Source: Deltaproteobacteria bacterium
GTDB taxonomy: Bacteria; Myxococcota_A; JAADFL01
DNA length: 22,336 nt
Direction of reading: 5' to 3'
NCBI GenBank assembly: GCA_013152945.1
Contig: JAADFL010000106.1
Coordinates: 1 to 22,336, forward strand
Shown: in pieces, positions 20,961 through 22,336 of the stretch
Layout of the letters: each line of letters starts with the position of its first letter
How positions within the stretch are numbered: position 1 is the first letter of the stretch
Translations under genes and position numbers: made by a program
Notes under the pieces: model-generated
The model's database searches: none
What the model saw: the letters and a program-made list of their open reading frames with translations, nothing else
What the model was told of the DNA's origin: nothing

Positions 20961-22336
20961 ATGCCTAAGGATCATGGGGAGATGGAATTCGAATTTGTCG
21001 AAACCACCCAGGGTGGTGAATTCCTGGCTTCCGGAAAAGTGGTCCATTACCTCAAGACCTATCTTGCGAGGGGCGACTTCGATTTGGCGGCGAGCCTGCT
21101 TGCTTCCTGCGCCGAGGGAGTGGGTGACGAACTAATAGCCGAGATCATAGAGGGAGGAGCATCCAAGGGAACGATGAAGGCATTGGCCGAACTGTTTTTC
21201 AGGGCCAGGGATTTCAAGAGAGCCGCATATTGTGCGGAACGTGCGGGTGAAGACGAACTTGCCGCCAAATATTTCGAGGCCAGTTACGAACTTGAAAAGG
21301 CGTCTGAATTGTACTTGAAGGCCGGCAACCTGGCCAAGGCCGCCGAACTCTTGGAGAGAGACCTGTCTTTTGACCGGGCTGCAAACCTGTACATGAAAAT
21401 GAAGGACTTCATGAGGGCTGCGGAAAATTTCGAGAGGGCCGGCATGTATGTGGAGGCGGGCCAGTTGTACATGCGAATGTCCAAGTTTGATAAGGCTGTC
21501 GCCGTTCTCCAGCGTGTCAACCAAATGGAACAGGCGTATACATCGGCGGTAAAACTATTGGGCCAGGTGCTTGAAGAGACCGGCAATGAACGAATGGCAA
21601 TGCAGAAGTACTTGAGCGTGGTAAAGTCCCAGCCATTGGACCAATCCACGTTGGAGATACACTATCGGCTCGGGAAACTTTGTGCCGACAAGGGATTTGC
21701 CGACCAGGCCAGGCACCTCATGTCATCGGTGTTGAAGGTGGAGCCGGGACACCAAGGGGCAAAGACCGTAATAGGGTTGCTTGGAAGCGATATGCAAGAA
21801 AGACCGGATGCGGTCGGACAGGAGCAAAGAGGACGCGGACAAGGCGGATTGGGAAAAACGAACAGCCCGGAACAGTATGGAAGATGGTCGACAAGGGAAC
21901 GGGGTAAGCGAACCAGCGTGGGTTTCGATCTGGATCCAATCGATCCGGAAATGTTCGAGGAGGATTATCTCGATGACGAAGATGTGTCCGGGAAAATGTC
22001 CATGCTGTTGATCAGGCCGGAAGAGATAGAGGAACAGGAAGATATCGAAGATGAACCGCCGCCGCTGGACCTCGGAGTTTCTCCGGGTAAGAAGGCGAAG
22101 TCCAAAGCGGCGCATGATTCGAAGAAGCCGGAAAAGAATGTTGCGAGAAGGTCCCGCAGGAAGAGGACCACTTTGAAGAAACAAACCCTTATCGGTTTCA
22201 ACCCGCACCAGGAACTGCTTCGCAGGGTATCCTTGTTCAAGGAAATGTCCATGGATGAGCTGCGGTATTTGCAAAGTCTGTGTGTTGAAGAGAAGTATGG
22301 TGTGGGCGAGAGATTGATCGAACAGAATGAACCCGG
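20961..22336 (+). CDS. TPR-repeat protein with C-terminal cyclic-nucleotide-binding domain (partial)
   Basis: The frame is open from the ATG at 20961 (GGAGGG about 5 bases upstream) to the window end, 458 codons so far. Residues about 60-270 are helical pairs of roughly 20 residues with an A-x-x-x-Y/L rhythm (RAAYCAERAGEDELAAKYF, KASELYLKAGNLAKAAELL, RAANLYMKMKDFMRAAENF), TPR-like. Then comes a low-complexity, charged linker (about 275-420) with acidic and Lys/Arg-rich stretches. The last 40 residues (HQELLRRVSLFKEMSMDELRYL then VGERLIEQNEP) match the start of a cNMP-binding domain of the CRP type, truncated here. The combination suggests a scaffold that responds to a cyclic nucleotide or related ligand. 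The remainder of the gene lies outside the window. Confidence 0.75.
   Translation, partial: MPKDHGEMEFEFVETTQGGEFLASGKVVHYLKTYLARGDFDLAASLLASCAEGVGDELIAEIIEGGASKGTMKALAELFFRARDFKRAAYCAERAGEDELAAKYFEASYELEKASELYLKAGNLAKAAELLERDLSFDRAANLYMKMKDFMRAAENFERAGMYVEAGQLYMRMSKFDKAVAVLQRVNQMEQAYTSAVKLLGQVLEETGNERMAMQKYLSVVKSQPLDQSTLEIHYRLGKLCADKGFADQARHLMSSVLKVEPGHQGAKTVIGLLGSDMQERPDAVGQEQRGRGQGGLGKTNSPEQYGRWSTRERGKRTSVGFDLDPIDPEMFEEDYLDDEDVSGKMSMLLIRPEEIEEQEDIEDEPPPLDLGVSPGKKAKSKAAHDSKKPEKNVARRSRRKRTTLKKQTLIGFNPHQELLRRVSLFKEMSMDELRYLQSLCVEEKYGVGERLIEQNEP

Overview
This 22.3 kb window is chromosomal DNA of moderate GC, probably from a Myxococcota/deltaproteobacterial-type bacterium. The assignment is an inference from content: lipoproteins with long Asp-Thr linkers, a TolB-like protein with twin C-terminal membrane segments, PilZ and CpXC/HEAT proteins, and a TPR protein running into a cyclic-nucleotide-binding domain. 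No rRNA, tRNA, CRISPR array, integrase or transposase gene was seen. Most genes sit in tight same-strand runs with overlapping or adjacent stops and starts.

Layout. (1) 1-132: intergenic, with nested inverted repeats and a G-run cluster. (2) 133-1912, minus: a TlpA/thioredoxin-like lipoprotein followed by a membrane-anchored SGNH hydrolase. (3) 2128-5938, plus: a DUF2723 GT-C-type membrane protein, then methylthioadenosine phosphorylase (mtnP) with a PfkB kinase. (4) 6028-6891, minus: a TolB-like envelope protein, facing away from the next operon across two good sigma70-like promoters. (5) 7084-10722, plus: PilZ, CpXC-HEAT, metallophosphoesterase, LipB and a lipoprotein, all overlapping or abutting. 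(6) 10923-13200, plus: a NapH/NosR-like polyferredoxin, a small exported protein and a two-domain CxxCH lipoprotein with an Asp-Thr linker; this looks like an uncharacterised redox module. (7) 13201-13602: a non-coding stretch with a tandem REP-like hairpin array and a short operator-like direct repeat, leading into (8) 13603-16376: a divergent FeoB and a DtxR-type regulator carrying a FeoA/SH3 domain. (9) 16397-16846, minus: a small exported protein made of six 17-residue repeats, beta-flower-like. (10) 16987-18282, plus: a class II aldolase with two consecutive perfect ribosome-binding-site/start pairs. (11) 18490-20770, plus: a ceramidase-fold protein without signal peptide, overlapping a PLP aminotransferase-like gene whose cofactor-binding Asp is Asn. 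(12) 20961 to the window end: a TPR/cNMP-binding protein, truncated by the window edge.

The best candidates for something undescribed are the polyferredoxin/exported protein/CxxCH lipoprotein module, the ceramidase-like/Asn-aminotransferase pair, and the REP-like array in front of feoB. The central-metabolism genes (lipB, mtnP, fba) are ordinary.
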